Shown here in pieces: positions 7,950 to 16,971 of a stretch of DNA of 41,018 nt. The first letter of the stretch is position 1; every line of letters starts with the position of its first letter. This DNA is from Lutibacter sp. GTDB taxonomy: Bacteria; Bacteroidota; Bacteroidia; Flavobacteriales; Flavobacteriaceae. A model generated the notes under the pieces. It had not been told where the DNA came from and did not search any database. It saw only the letters and a list, made by a program, of their open reading frames with translations. Location of the stretch: assembly GCF_021647475.1 (NCBI RefSeq), contig NZ_JAKIUR010000028.1, positions 1 through 41,018 on the forward strand, written 5' to 3'. A program made the translations under genes and the position numbers.

Positions 7950-9371
7950 TTATTCAATTTTATAAATAGATGTTTTGTAATTTGATTCTAGCAAATTCAT
8001 TTTTGAGAGCATTTCTTTTGAAATATCTTTTTTATGTTTGTTGGAAATTAAAAAATATATTTCAGGATAAATTGTACTAACAGAATCTAATTCCTTTTCA
8101 TTTTTAACTTCTTTAGCTTTTCCTTTTGAATAAAATTGACCAGAATAGTTTTTTTGTTTCCAGTAATAAATGGGAACAGATTTATTAGTAGAATTTACAA
8201 ATTGATGTTGTAATAAATATTTATCTGAATTGGCATAATAATCTACTTTATTAGTAAATGAAATGCCAATGAAAGCAACTATTGCCAATATTGGAAATAT
8301 AGATCCTAAACCTAAAACTACCTTTTTATTTGTGTAAGAATCCCAATAATAAACTGCCAATAATGCAATAGGAATTGTTACTGGTAAAATATAAGTATGC
8401 AAAATATTAGTTGACATGGTAAAGAATAAAGGAGTCCAAATTAACCAAAATACTAAATAGGAAATCCATTTGTTGTTTAAAATGGATTTTCGGTTTTTCC
8501 ATAATTTAATCAGCACAATTTGAAACCAAGGAAATGTAAAAATAAATAGAAACACCCAAATCATTCCTTTAGGTTGCGAGTGTCCGCTGCCATATAAATC
8601 GCCTTTCCAACCAGGTTCTAAAAATCGTTTAAAATGTTCACCAACAATAAAATAATCTAAAAAACCAGGAGATCGTTCTTCGGCAATTATATACCACGGA
8701 ACTGCAATAATTAGTACTAAAACTGTTCCAATAAACCAAGGTAATTTAGTAAAAACGGTTTTTAATTTAATTTTTTGAATAATAATCCAAGCTAAAATTG
8801 GAGGTCCAGTTAAAACTAAAATTAACGGTCCTTTAGCTAAAAATCCTAATCCAACTCCTATAAAAAACAAATAATTCCAAAAAGATTTATTTTTATTTTC
8901 CATAGCTTTCCAAAAGGAAAGCATAATAATTACTACACAAAAATTTAAGGCAGTATCTGTGGAAACTACGCCTGTATGAATTAAAAATTCAGGCATGGTT
9001 AACAAAATAAAAGCAATTAAATAAAAAGAAATATTTGTTTTTTTGATGCTTTTACCAACGATATAAATAATAAGTAAACTTATTAAAAACGAAGGGAGCC
9101 TTGCGGTTAATTCATCCACTCCAAATATATCAAAACTTAATGCGGAAAGCCACGTAGATAACGGAGGTTTAGCCCAAAACGGAACGCCATAGTCAATTTG
9201 AAGTACTACCCATTCCTTAGTTTCTGCCATAATCCGTGCAATTTCAGCGTATCTCGATTCTGTTTTATCCAATAATGGAATAGCAGCACTTAGTATAAAT
9301 TTGAAAACAATAATCGTAATAACAGAAATCAGTAAATATAAACGAGTGTTTTTATTTTTTTTTTGAGACAT
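7950..9371 (-). CDS. Second GT39-family (ArnT-like) membrane glycosyltransferase
   Basis: A second polytopic GT39-like enzyme of 473 residues. The signature loop is intact: LLDKTESRYAEIARIM near residue 35, then FWAKPPLSTWLSAL near 65. About ten transmembrane helices follow, with SGHSQPKGMIWVF in a periplasmic loop near 265 and a short soluble C-terminal region after about 385. It follows the ALG5-like GT2 gene by 15 bases, so each GT39 gene of the cluster is paired with its own GT2 gene. That pairing suggests two different sugars or two acceptors. It is clearly divergent from the GT39 gene at 4870-6495, so this is not a recent duplication. Confidence 0.85.
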   Translation of the reverse strand: MSQKKNKNTRLYLLISVITIIVFKFILSAAIPLLDKTESRYAEIARIMAETKEWVVLQIDYGVPFWAKPPLSTWLSALSFDIFGVDELTARLPSFLISLLIIYIVGKSIKKTNISFYLIAFILLTMPEFLIHTGVVSTDTALNFCVVIIMLSFWKAMENKNKSFWNYLFFIGVGLGFLAKGPLILVLTGPPILAWIIIQKIKLKTVFTKLPWFIGTVLVLIIAVPWYIIAEERSPGFLDYFIVGEHFKRFLEPGWKGDLYGSGHSQPKGMIWVFLFIFTFPWFQIVLIKLWKNRKSILNNKWISYLVFWLIWTPLFFTMSTNILHTYILPVTIPIALLAVYYWDSYTNKKVVLGLGSIFPILAIVAFIGISFTNKVDYYANSDKYLLQHQFVNSTNKSVPIYYWKQKNYSGQFYSKGKAKEVKNEKELDSVSTIYPEIYFLISNKHKKDISKEMLSKMNLLESNYKTSIYKIE

Positions 9372-9386
9372 AAAAATAACGTTTTG

Positions 9387-10139
9387 TTAGTTTTTTGAAA
9401 GTTGGCGAATTCGAAACAAATCTATCCATAATTTAAAAATATAAGAAGTTTTTACTTTAGAATCTCCTTTTTCAATCCATGATTTTAATGGAATTTCCAT
9501 CATTTTATTTAAAGCTTTTTCTCTCCCATAAAGAGCTAAAATACGTTGAAATATTTCTACATCAAATAACCATTTAGAAATAAAAGGTGTGGTAAAAACT
9601 TCTTTAGCCAAATCTTTGGTAAAAACTTTACAGCCACATTGAGTATCATAAACAGGAAGTTTCAAAATGGTTGAAATAGCTGTTGCAATAATTCTTCCAA
9701 TTAAAAATCGAGAGCGTTTTCTATCAATATTGGCTCCAATTCTTTTTATTCTAGAACCAAAAACAAAAGTAATATCATTTTTAAGATTTAAAGCAATTTC
9801 ACTACATTCTTCTAATGAAGTTGCCAAATCTGCATCAAGGTAGGCTATGTATTTAAAATCAATATGTTTTAAGCAATATTGCATTCCAAACCTAACGGCT
9901 TCAGCTTTTCCTTTATTTTTATCATAACTAATTAAATTTATTTTAGCAGGAAATTTTGATTTCAATTTTTCAAGTACAACAAGCGTATTATCAGAAGAAC
10001 CATCATTTACAAAAGCCAAAATTATGTGTTCAGTATTTTGCAGAAAACTTTCGTATTCAGCTAAAGGAAGTCCTTTTTCTTCATTATAACAAGGAATTAC
10101 AATACAAGTGGTTGTGGTTTCTTTTACTGTTTTTTGCAT
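9387..10139 (-). CDS. GT2 dolichyl/undecaprenyl-phosphate glucosyltransferase-like (ALG5-like)
   Basis: Family 2 glycosyltransferase resembling ALG5-type polyprenyl-phosphate glucosyltransferases. The motifs are VIPCYNEEKGL near residue 14, FVNDGSSDNT near 43, DADLATS near 102, FGSRI near 130 and YDTQCGCKVF near 165. The last block is characteristic of the ALG5/DPM group. The 250 residues have no obvious transmembrane helix. As the first gene of the minus-strand cluster and 15 bases upstream of a GT39 gene, it probably makes that enzyme's lipid-linked sugar donor. The sugar identity is not determinable from sequence. Confidence 0.87.
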   Translation of the reverse strand: MQKTVKETTTTCIVIPCYNEEKGLPLAEYESFLQNTEHIILAFVNDGSSDNTLVVLEKLKSKFPAKINLISYDKNKGKAEAVRFGMQYCLKHIDFKYIAYLDADLATSLEECSEIALNLKNDITFVFGSRIKRIGANIDRKRSRFLIGRIIATAISTILKLPVYDTQCGCKVFTKDLAKEVFTTPFISKWLFDVEIFQRILALYGREKALNKMMEIPLKSWIEKGDSKVKTSYIFKLWIDLFRIRQLSKN

Positions 10140-10245
10140 TTAAAATAGGATATAAATAATTGCTATGAATTTACGGTTTTTGTTTTTGTAAAATTAATTT
10201 TTTATTTCAATTAAACTTTAAACTTCTAAAATAATGTTGAAATAG

Positions 10246-10254
10246 TAAATACTT
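10246..10254 (+). repeat. Left target-site duplication of MITE copy 1
   Basis: TAAATACTT directly abuts the left inverted terminus of the element and is repeated exactly at 10434-10442 on its right side. A 9-base direct repeat at both junctions indicates transposition. Confidence 0.75.
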
Positions 10255-10433
10255 ACCCGTTATTCATTATGATAAAATTTCGTCAATTCGAGTGAATTTT
10301 AGCCTTTTTAGGCTTAAAATTAGTATCGAGAATAGGGTTTTTAATTAAAAACAGCCGTTCTCGATACCATTTTTTATCAAAAAATACTACTATTGACAAC
10401 AGTAGGTTTAAAAAGTTATAATGCACAACGGGT
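10255..10433 (+). mobile_element. MITE-like inverted-repeat element, copy 1
   Basis: This 179-base non-coding element lies in the 415-base gap between the divergent ALG5-like GT2 gene and cysS. Its ends are inverted repeats: the left starts ACCCGTT and ends its match in CATTAT, and the right end is TTATAATGCACAACGGGT. Inside are a palindrome around AGCC/GGCT near 10300 and arms GTATCGAGAA (10323-10332) and TTCTCGATAC (10358-10367). Flanking 9-base duplications are exact. A near-identical copy lies inverted at 27333-27513. No open frame is present, so it would be mobilised in trans. The ACCC ends and 8-9 base duplications recall IS982-like elements, but that assignment is only a guess. The rest of the gap is AT-rich and holds the cysS promoter. 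Confidence 0.75.
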
Positions 10434-10442
10434 TAAATACTT
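10434..10442 (+). repeat. Right target-site duplication of MITE copy 1
   Basis: TAAATACTT, identical to 10246-10254, immediately follows the right terminal inverted repeat ending in ACGGGT. Confidence 0.75.
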
Positions 10443-10499
10443 TTAACTTTTTATACTGAAATGCTATAATTTTGAACTTATATTTAGTGAATTATTAGG

Positions 10500-10529
10500 T
10501 TTTAACATTCTATAATTTTACTATCTTTA
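10500..10529 (+). promoter_or_regulatory. Candidate cysS promoter
   Basis: TTTT at 10500-10503 and TATCTTTA at 10522-10529 match the -33/-7 Bacteroidota promoter in form (TTTG and TAnnTTTG, last base changed), separated by 18 bases. The ATG of cysS follows 25 bases downstream. Confidence 0.5.
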
Positions 10530-10554
10530 CAGCCTCAAATTCAATTTAATTTTA

Positions 10555-12027
<1,473 letters not shown>

Positions 12028-12028
12028 A

Positions 12029-12307
12029 TTGAAAAGCTTTACAAAAATATTAGCATTACCATTTATTGTCTTGGTTAGGTTTTATCAGGCAGCAATTTCG
12101 CCTCTTATACCATCAAGTTGTCGCTATTCGCCAACTTGTTCACATTATACCATTGAGGCTTTAAAAAAGCACGGTATTTTTACCGGAGGTTGGTTGGCTA
12201 TAAAAAGAATAGGAAGTTGTCATCCTTGGGGCGGAAGTGGTTATGATCCAGTTCCTACAAAAGAAGAATTAGCACAACATCAACATCAACATCAACATAA
12301 AAAATAA
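12029..12307 (+). CDS. yidD: Membrane protein insertion efficiency factor YidD
   Basis: Small peripheral membrane protein that assists YidC-dependent insertion of inner-membrane proteins. It has the amphipathic N-terminal helix and the family core FYQAAISPLIPSSCRYSPTC near residue 14, HYTIEALKKHG near 39 and RIGSCHPWGGSGYDPVP near 60. The conserved cysteines are present. The start is TTG one base after the cysS stop; no ATG fits. The tail is unusual: four exact CAACAT units (12275-12298) encode alternating His and Gln residues before the final KK. Confidence 0.93.
   Translation: MKSFTKILALPFIVLVRFYQAAISPLIPSSCRYSPTCSHYTIEALKKHGIFTGGWLAIKRIGSCHPWGGSGYDPVPTKEELAQHQHQHQHKK
12275..12298 (+). repeat. 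In-frame hexanucleotide microsatellite in yidD
   Basis: Four perfect tandem copies of CAACAT. Being 6-base units they keep frame, so copy-number change would lengthen or shorten the His-Gln tail of YidD by two residues without a frameshift. Confidence 0.9.
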
Positions 12308-12318
12308 ATAGATAAAAT

Positions 12319-13131
12319 ATGATTTTATTATCCATCAACTGGAATCCATCACCCATATTATTTAAAATTGGTCCGCTTGCAATTCGTTATTACAGTTTAA
12401 TGTTTGTTATAGCGTTTAGCTTAGGTTTATATTTAATGAAAAAGATTTTTATCAACGATAAAATTCCGTTAGAAAAATTAGATTCCTTATTTATGTATGC
12501 AGTAATTTCAACATTGGCAGGAGCAAGGTTAGGACATTTTTTATTTTATGATCCTCAATTTTTAATTCATCATCCTTTAGAAGTAATTTTACCATTTAGG
12601 TTTAATCCATTTAAATTCACAGGTTATGCTGGTTTAGCTAGTCATGGTGCGGTAATTGGTGTTGTAATAGCAATGTATTTGTATAGTAAAAAAGTACTTA
12701 AAAAACCAATATTATATATTTTAGATAGAATTTCTATTCCTGTAGCTGCTGGTGCAATATTTGTTAGAATAGGAAATTTGATGAATTCAGAAATTGTTGG
12801 GAAGCCAACACATTCTAATTACGGATTTATATTTGAAAAATTAGGAGAAAATTTTCCTCGTCATCCAACACAAATTTATGAATCAGTTAGTTACTTAATT
12901 ATCTTTTTAATTCTATGGTTTGTGTATTGGAAAACTGATAAAAAAGAAAAATTAGGTTATATTTTTGGACTGTTTTTTGTATTACTTTGGACTGTACGGT
13001 TTTTTGTTGAATTCTTTAAAGCACCCCAAGTGGAAGATAGAGCTCAATGGATTTTAAATACAGGTCAAATATTAAGTATTCCTTTAATAATTCTTGGTTT
13101 TTACTTAATGTATAGAAAGCCAAAAGTGTAA
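12319..13131 (+). CDS. lgt: Prolipoprotein diacylglyceryl transferase
   Basis: Inner-membrane enzyme that attaches diacylglycerol from phosphatidylglycerol to the lipobox cysteine of prolipoproteins, the first step of lipoprotein maturation. It has seven predicted helices, IRYYSLMFVIAFSLGLYL near residue 22, GARLGHFLFYD near 69, the Lgt signature RIGNLMNSEIVGKPT near 151, and HPTQIYESVSYL near 184. The 270 residues fit the family. The many lipoproteins in this window (GldI, the two other isomerases, the DUF4369 protein) are expected substrates. It is the third gene of the cysS operon. Confidence 0.96.
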   Translation: MILLSINWNPSPILFKIGPLAIRYYSLMFVIAFSLGLYLMKKIFINDKIPLEKLDSLFMYAVISTLAGARLGHFLFYDPQFLIHHPLEVILPFRFNPFKFTGYAGLASHGAVIGVVIAMYLYSKKVLKKPILYILDRISIPVAAGAIFVRIGNLMNSEIVGKPTHSNYGFIFEKLGENFPRHPTQIYESVSYLIIFLILWFVYWKTDKKEKLGYIFGLFFVLLWTVRFFVEFFKAPQVEDRAQWILNTGQILSIPLIILGFYLMYRKPKV

Positions 13132-13139
13132 ATTTTAAC

Positions 13140-13715
13140 ATGAAGGATTTATTTTTTGATGATGAAACTTATGAAAAAGTTAATTTTTCAGTTAAAAAAT
13201 TTGAAAAAGCCGAATATGATACTTGTACTTTTATAAATTGTGCTTTTGTAAATGTAGATTTGTCTAACAGTTCTTTTACTGAATGCGAATTTATTTCTTG
13301 TAATTTTAGTAATGCTAATTTAAAAAATACCGCTTTAAAAAATGTAACTTTTAAGAGTTGTAAATTAGTAGGAATACAATTTAATGAATGTGATAAATTT
13401 CTTTTATCCTTTAATTTTAAGGATTGTTATTTAAACATTTCTTCTTTTTATAAATTGAACCTTAAAGGAATTCATTTTAAAGATTGTAAATTAATTGAAG
13501 TTGATTTCACCGAAACTAATTTAACCAATGCAGTTTTTGAAAATGTAGATTTAGCAGAAACTATTTTTAAAGAAGCTGATTTGTCTTTAGCTGATTTTAG
13601 CTCGGCGTTTAATTTTAGTATTAATCCGGCAATAAATAAAATGAAAGGAGCAAAGTTTTCGCAACAAAACTTTTCTGTACTTTTACAAGATTTTAAAATT
13701 GAAATAATTTCATAA
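13140..13715 (+). CDS. Pentapeptide-repeat protein
   Basis: The 191 residues are dominated by A(D/N)LXX-type pentapeptides such as CAFVNVDLSNSSF, FSNANLKNTAL, VDFTETNLTNAVF and ADLSLADF, which predict a right-handed quadrilateral beta-helix. There is no signal peptide or extra domain. Qnr/MfpA members of the superfamily mimic DNA and bind gyrase, but many others are uncharacterised, so no function is assigned. It begins 8 bases after lgt and ends before a strong hairpin. Confidence 0.85.
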   Translation: MKDLFFDDETYEKVNFSVKKFEKAEYDTCTFINCAFVNVDLSNSSFTECEFISCNFSNANLKNTALKNVTFKSCKLVGIQFNECDKFLLSFNFKDCYLNISSFYKLNLKGIHFKDCKLIEVDFTETNLTNAVFENVDLAETIFKEADLSLADFSSAFNFSINPAINKMKGAKFSQQNFSVLLQDFKIEIIS

Positions 13716-13732
13716 AAAATATTAAAACCGTC

Positions 13733-13775
13733 ATTCTGAAACGAGCCTGTCGGCAAGACAGGCTCGTTTCAGAAT
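13733..13775 (+). repeat. Perfect 19-bp hairpin (REP-like) at convergent gene end
   Basis: Arms 13733-13751 and 13757-13775 are exactly complementary over 19 bases with loop GGCAA. The outer bases (CGTCATTCTGAAA / TTTCAGAATCTC) match the style of intergenic REP hairpins common in Bacteroidota. On the minus strand it is followed by a T-rich stretch, so it may also stop transcription between the convergent pentapeptide and M1 peptidase genes. Confidence 0.8.
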
Positions 13776-13780
13776 CTCAT

Positions 13781-13988
13781 AACCTGAGTTCGACCTAAGG
13801 ATTTAATTTAAATAACTGAAAATCAAAATGTTATTGCGAAAATTATAAATGTAGTGCCATAATTTGAAGTAATCTTTTCATAAAAATGAGATTGCTTCTT
13901 CATTTCGCTTTGCTTCATTTATCGCAATGACGTAGCTTATTGATTTTCAGTCCGGTATTTATTTTCTTGCATTGAACTCAGGTTCATA
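13781..13988 (+). repeat. BIME-like inverted-repeat element, copy A
   Basis: Non-coding element filling most of the 362-base gap between the convergent pentapeptide and M1 peptidase genes. It has nested inverted repeats: AACCTGAGTT at 13781 against AACTCAGGTT near 13976, ACTGAAAATCAA (13815-13826) against TTGATTTTCAGT (13940-13951), TTGCGA against TCGCAA, and a central GAAGTAATCT / AGATTGCTTC stem-loop. A closely similar copy lies inverted at 33672-33878. It is flanked by REP-like hairpins on both sides. Confidence 0.75.
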
Positions 13989-14012
13989 ATGCCAATAGTT
14001 AATTTGAATAAG

Positions 14013-14037
14013 AACCTGAAACAAGTTCAGGTTGACG
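14013..14037 (-). repeat. Second REP-like hairpin, inverted relative to the first
   Basis: AACCTGAA (14013-14020) and TTCAGGTT (14026-14033) form an 8-bp stem with a 5-base loop. The minus strand begins CGTCAACCTGAA, parallel to CGTCATTCTGAA of the hairpin at 13733, so the two bracket copy A in opposite orientation. Confidence 0.65.
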
Positions 14038-14077
14038 AAATTTTATGGTTTAAACCACTTTTTTCTCTTTTAATTTA

Positions 14078-16348
14078 TTAACTTTTAATACGTTGCTTTT
14101 TAAATTTATCGAATTTAGATTCAGTGTTTTTAGGCCAGCTATTATTTTTTAAATTAACATCTGCAGTTTCATTATCTGGATCAATTACAATCTTTTTTAT
14201 CGCTTTTGCAGACGGAAAAACCTTGGTTACTTCTTTATCATTTAATCTCCATATTTGAGCAGGATATTGTTTGCGTTCTTTTGTACCATCTTCATATTGA
14301 AATTCAACAATAATTGGCATTACCAAATCACCAGGTTTTTCAAAAGTTAATTCATAAAAATATTTAGGTGTTTTTAATGTTTTTTGTTCTTGAGGTGTAA
14401 AGTTTTTATTGATATAATTTTTTAACAAAGGAAAATCTTTGGGTTTATTAGTTTTCATTTCTTTCGTAAACTCATCGCTATCTTCAGAAACTAAATATAA
14501 GGCAGGAGGTAATTGATCTATTGTAATTCCATATCTTTTTGCCATATTTTGTGCTCGTTTGGTTGGTTTATTGGTAACATAGTATTTTTTTACTGATTTA
14601 ATTCCAATATCATTGCTACCTGTGGTGTAAAACCAGCCTCTCCAAAACCAATCTAAATCCATAGCGGAGGCATCTTCCATTGTTCTAAAAAAATCAGCAG
14701 GAGTTGGATGTTTAAAAGCCCAACGTTTTGCATAAGTTTTAAAAGCCTTGTCAAATAATTTAGGTCCCATAATAGTTTGTCGTAGCATATATAATCCTGC
14801 TGCTGGCTTGGCATAAGCATTAGAACCAAAATTAAAAACATTATCACCTTGAGACATGATTGGTGCTATTCTAGATTGATCTCCTTTCATATACCCTGTA
14901 ATTTGTTTAGGTAAACCACGAGAAATTGGGAAATTTTTATCGTATGCTTTTTCTGCTAAAATTTGTACAAACGAATTAAGGCCTTCATCCATCCAAGTCC
15001 ATTGTCGCTCATCTGAATTAATAATCATAGGAAAAAAGTTGTGACCAACTTCATGGGTTACAACTCCAATCATTCCATGTTTTGTTCTATCGGTATAAGT
15101 TCCATCAGCTTTTGGTCTTCCATAATTCCAACAAATCATAGGATATTCCATACCTTGACGCTTGGCATTTACTGAAGTAGCTTGTGGATAAGGAAAATCT
15201 ATAGTATGTTCAGAATATACTTTTAAGGTATTGGCAACAACTTTAGTTGAATGTTTTCCCCAAAGTGGATTTCCTTCTTTTGGATATAATGAGTAGGCCA
15301 TTACCGTTCTTCCATGCATATCAACAGCCATTGCATCCCAAATAAATTTACGGGAAGATGCAAATGCAAAATCTCTAACATTTTTAGCTTTAAATTTCCA
15401 AGTTTTTGTTTTTTTAGCGTGTCCCATTTCAGCTTTTTCAGCTTCTTCTTGAGTAACAATAACTAAAGGTTTATCAAAGGATTTTTTTGCTTCTTCGTAT
15501 CTTTTAAATTGTTTTTTTGTAAAAACTTCCTTTGGATTTTGAAGTACCCCAGTGGCATTTAATATATGATCTTTAGGAGTAGTGATTGAAACTTCATAAT
15601 CACCAAATTCTAAAGCAAATTCGCTACGCCCCCAAAATTGCATATTTTGCCAACCTTCAACATTATTATACACTGCTAAACGAGGAAAAAATTGTGCAAT
15701 TATATAAATTTTATTTCCGTCAGGAAATGGTTCATAGCCTGATCTGCCTTGTAGAGCAATGTAATCATTAATATTATACCACCATTTAATTTTAAAATTA
15801 AAGGTAGCACCTGCTGCTAAAGGTTTTGGTAAATCTATTCGCATCATCGTTTGGTTTACCGTATAACTTAGCGGAGTACCATCTGAATTTTTGACATAAT
15901 CTAAATTAATACCACCTTGAAAAGGTTTCCCCATAAATGATTTTGTAAATTTTGACGGAGAATATAAAACGCCTGGTCCTCCACCATTTATATCTGGAGT
16001 TTTGGAATTTGGAGCACGCATATTTTGATCTAACTGCACCCACAAATATTCTAAATTATCTTTTGAATTATTATGATACGTAATGGTTTCTTCTCCAAAT
16101 ATTTTTTGATGTTCATCATCTAAAATAATATTCATTTTATAATCCACTTTTTGCTGTGTGTATTCATAACCTGGAGCTCCAGAAGCAGTATGTTGATTAT
16201 TTGGAGTAGGTAATTCCTGTTTTAATTGTTTAAACTTGCTAATATTATAATGTCCTTTTTTAACAGGATTTTTTTGTTCAGTAGTTTGAGCAAAAAGCAT
16301 TGTTGAAATTAAAGAAATAACAATAAAATGGATTGTTTTTTTGAACAT
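14078..16348 (-). CDS. Secreted M1-family metallopeptidase
   Basis: Exported zinc aminopeptidase-like enzyme of the M1 (gluzincin) family. It has a signal peptide ending near residue 20 (MLFAQ), an M1 N-terminal beta-saddle domain (about 60-290), and a catalytic domain with THEVGHNFFPM near residue 433 (HEXXH). The third zinc ligand Glu lies in WMDEGLNSF about 18 residues later. A Gly-rich exopeptidase motif (GAMEN type) is not obvious; QGMEYPMICW occupies that region. The C-terminal portion (about 580-756) is a beta-rich and Lys-rich domain. At 756 residues it is longer than minimal M1 enzymes. It is last in a minus-strand run behind a DUF6702-like gene, and probably degrades peptides in the periplasm or outside the cell. 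Confidence 0.92.
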   Translation of the reverse strand: MFKKTIHFIVISLISTMLFAQTTEQKNPVKKGHYNISKFKQLKQELPTPNNQHTASGAPGYEYTQQKVDYKMNIILDDEHQKIFGEETITYHNNSKDNLEYLWVQLDQNMRAPNSKTPDINGGGPGVLYSPSKFTKSFMGKPFQGGINLDYVKNSDGTPLSYTVNQTMMRIDLPKPLAAGATFNFKIKWWYNINDYIALQGRSGYEPFPDGNKIYIIAQFFPRLAVYNNVEGWQNMQFWGRSEFALEFGDYEVSITTPKDHILNATGVLQNPKEVFTKKQFKRYEEAKKSFDKPLVIVTQEEAEKAEMGHAKKTKTWKFKAKNVRDFAFASSRKFIWDAMAVDMHGRTVMAYSLYPKEGNPLWGKHSTKVVANTLKVYSEHTIDFPYPQATSVNAKRQGMEYPMICWNYGRPKADGTYTDRTKHGMIGVVTHEVGHNFFPMIINSDERQWTWMDEGLNSFVQILAEKAYDKNFPISRGLPKQITGYMKGDQSRIAPIMSQGDNVFNFGSNAYAKPAAGLYMLRQTIMGPKLFDKAFKTYAKRWAFKHPTPADFFRTMEDASAMDLDWFWRGWFYTTGSNDIGIKSVKKYYVTNKPTKRAQNMAKRYGITIDQLPPALYLVSEDSDEFTKEMKTNKPKDFPLLKNYINKNFTPQEQKTLKTPKYFYELTFEKPGDLVMPIIVEFQYEDGTKERKQYPAQIWRLNDKEVTKVFPSAKAIKKIVIDPDNETADVNLKNNSWPKNTESKFDKFKKQRIKS

Positions 16349-16413
16349 GGTTAATTTTTGTTTGATTTTATTTAATCTAAAGTAATAATTTTTGTAAGAA
16401 GGTTAAATTTATA

Positions 16414-16911
16414 TTAAAATTTTAACAAACCTTTATCATTGTTTCTAGTTAAGTAAAAAGTTTTATTAAAACCTTTCACTTTAATTTTTATAATGTTTTG
16501 TTGATTTTCAAAACTTTGAAATAATGATGTATTTACAACTTGAATGCTGTTAAGTTTTTGAATATTAGGTATTTCTAAATAAAAATGCACAATATTATCT
16601 TCATATTCTTTTCCAATATAATTGTATTTATTAATACTGTCATTAATAGTAATATGAAAATTTTGATGTAAATATTTTTTAAAATAAAAATTGATACTAT
16701 CAACTTCTTGTTTTGTGCCAATATTAAAGGTTTTATGGTATTTTTTATCCATTTCACCCTCTAAATCATCAATAAAAATATTTGAAATTATTTGTATAGA
16801 TTTTTGTGCTTCAACATATTCAATTTCAGTTAAACTTACATAATATTTGTGTAGTGTAAATGCAAATAATGGAATTAATACTAAAAATAGTAGATAGTTG
16901 AGTTTTTTCAT
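16414..16911 (-). CDS. DUF6702-like exported protein
   Basis: A 165-residue protein with an N-terminal hydrophobic segment (LLFLVLIPLFAF) serving as signal or anchor. Recognisable blocks are YYVSLTEIEY, IQIISNIFIDDLE near residue 40, YIGKEYEDNIVHFYLEI near 98 and the C-terminal LTRNNDKGLLKF. From memory this pattern is the DUF6702 family of Flavobacteriia, commonly found next to an M1 peptidase and carboxypeptidase-regulatory-like genes exactly as here. No biochemical function is known to me. Predicted location is periplasmic. Confidence 0.75.
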   Translation of the reverse strand: MKKLNYLLFLVLIPLFAFTLHKYYVSLTEIEYVEAQKSIQIISNIFIDDLEGEMDKKYHKTFNIGTKQEVDSINFYFKKYLHQNFHITINDSINKYNYIGKEYEDNIVHFYLEIPNIQKLNSIQVVNTSLFQSFENQQNIIKIKVKGFNKTFYLTRNNDKGLLKF

Positions 16912-16971
16912 TTATAACATTTAGGTTGCTAATTAACGAAAAGCAAAATAAAATTAATAATTTTTTTAAAG

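Noticed and set aside
13472..13756. Minus-strand 94-codon frame opposite the pentapeptide gene
   Set aside because: Mirrors the pentapeptide repeat pattern and starts inside the REP-like hairpin.
14046..14057. TGGTTTAAACCA palindrome followed by T-rich sequence as a terminator
   Set aside because: It cannot form a stem longer than about 4 bp with a usable loop.
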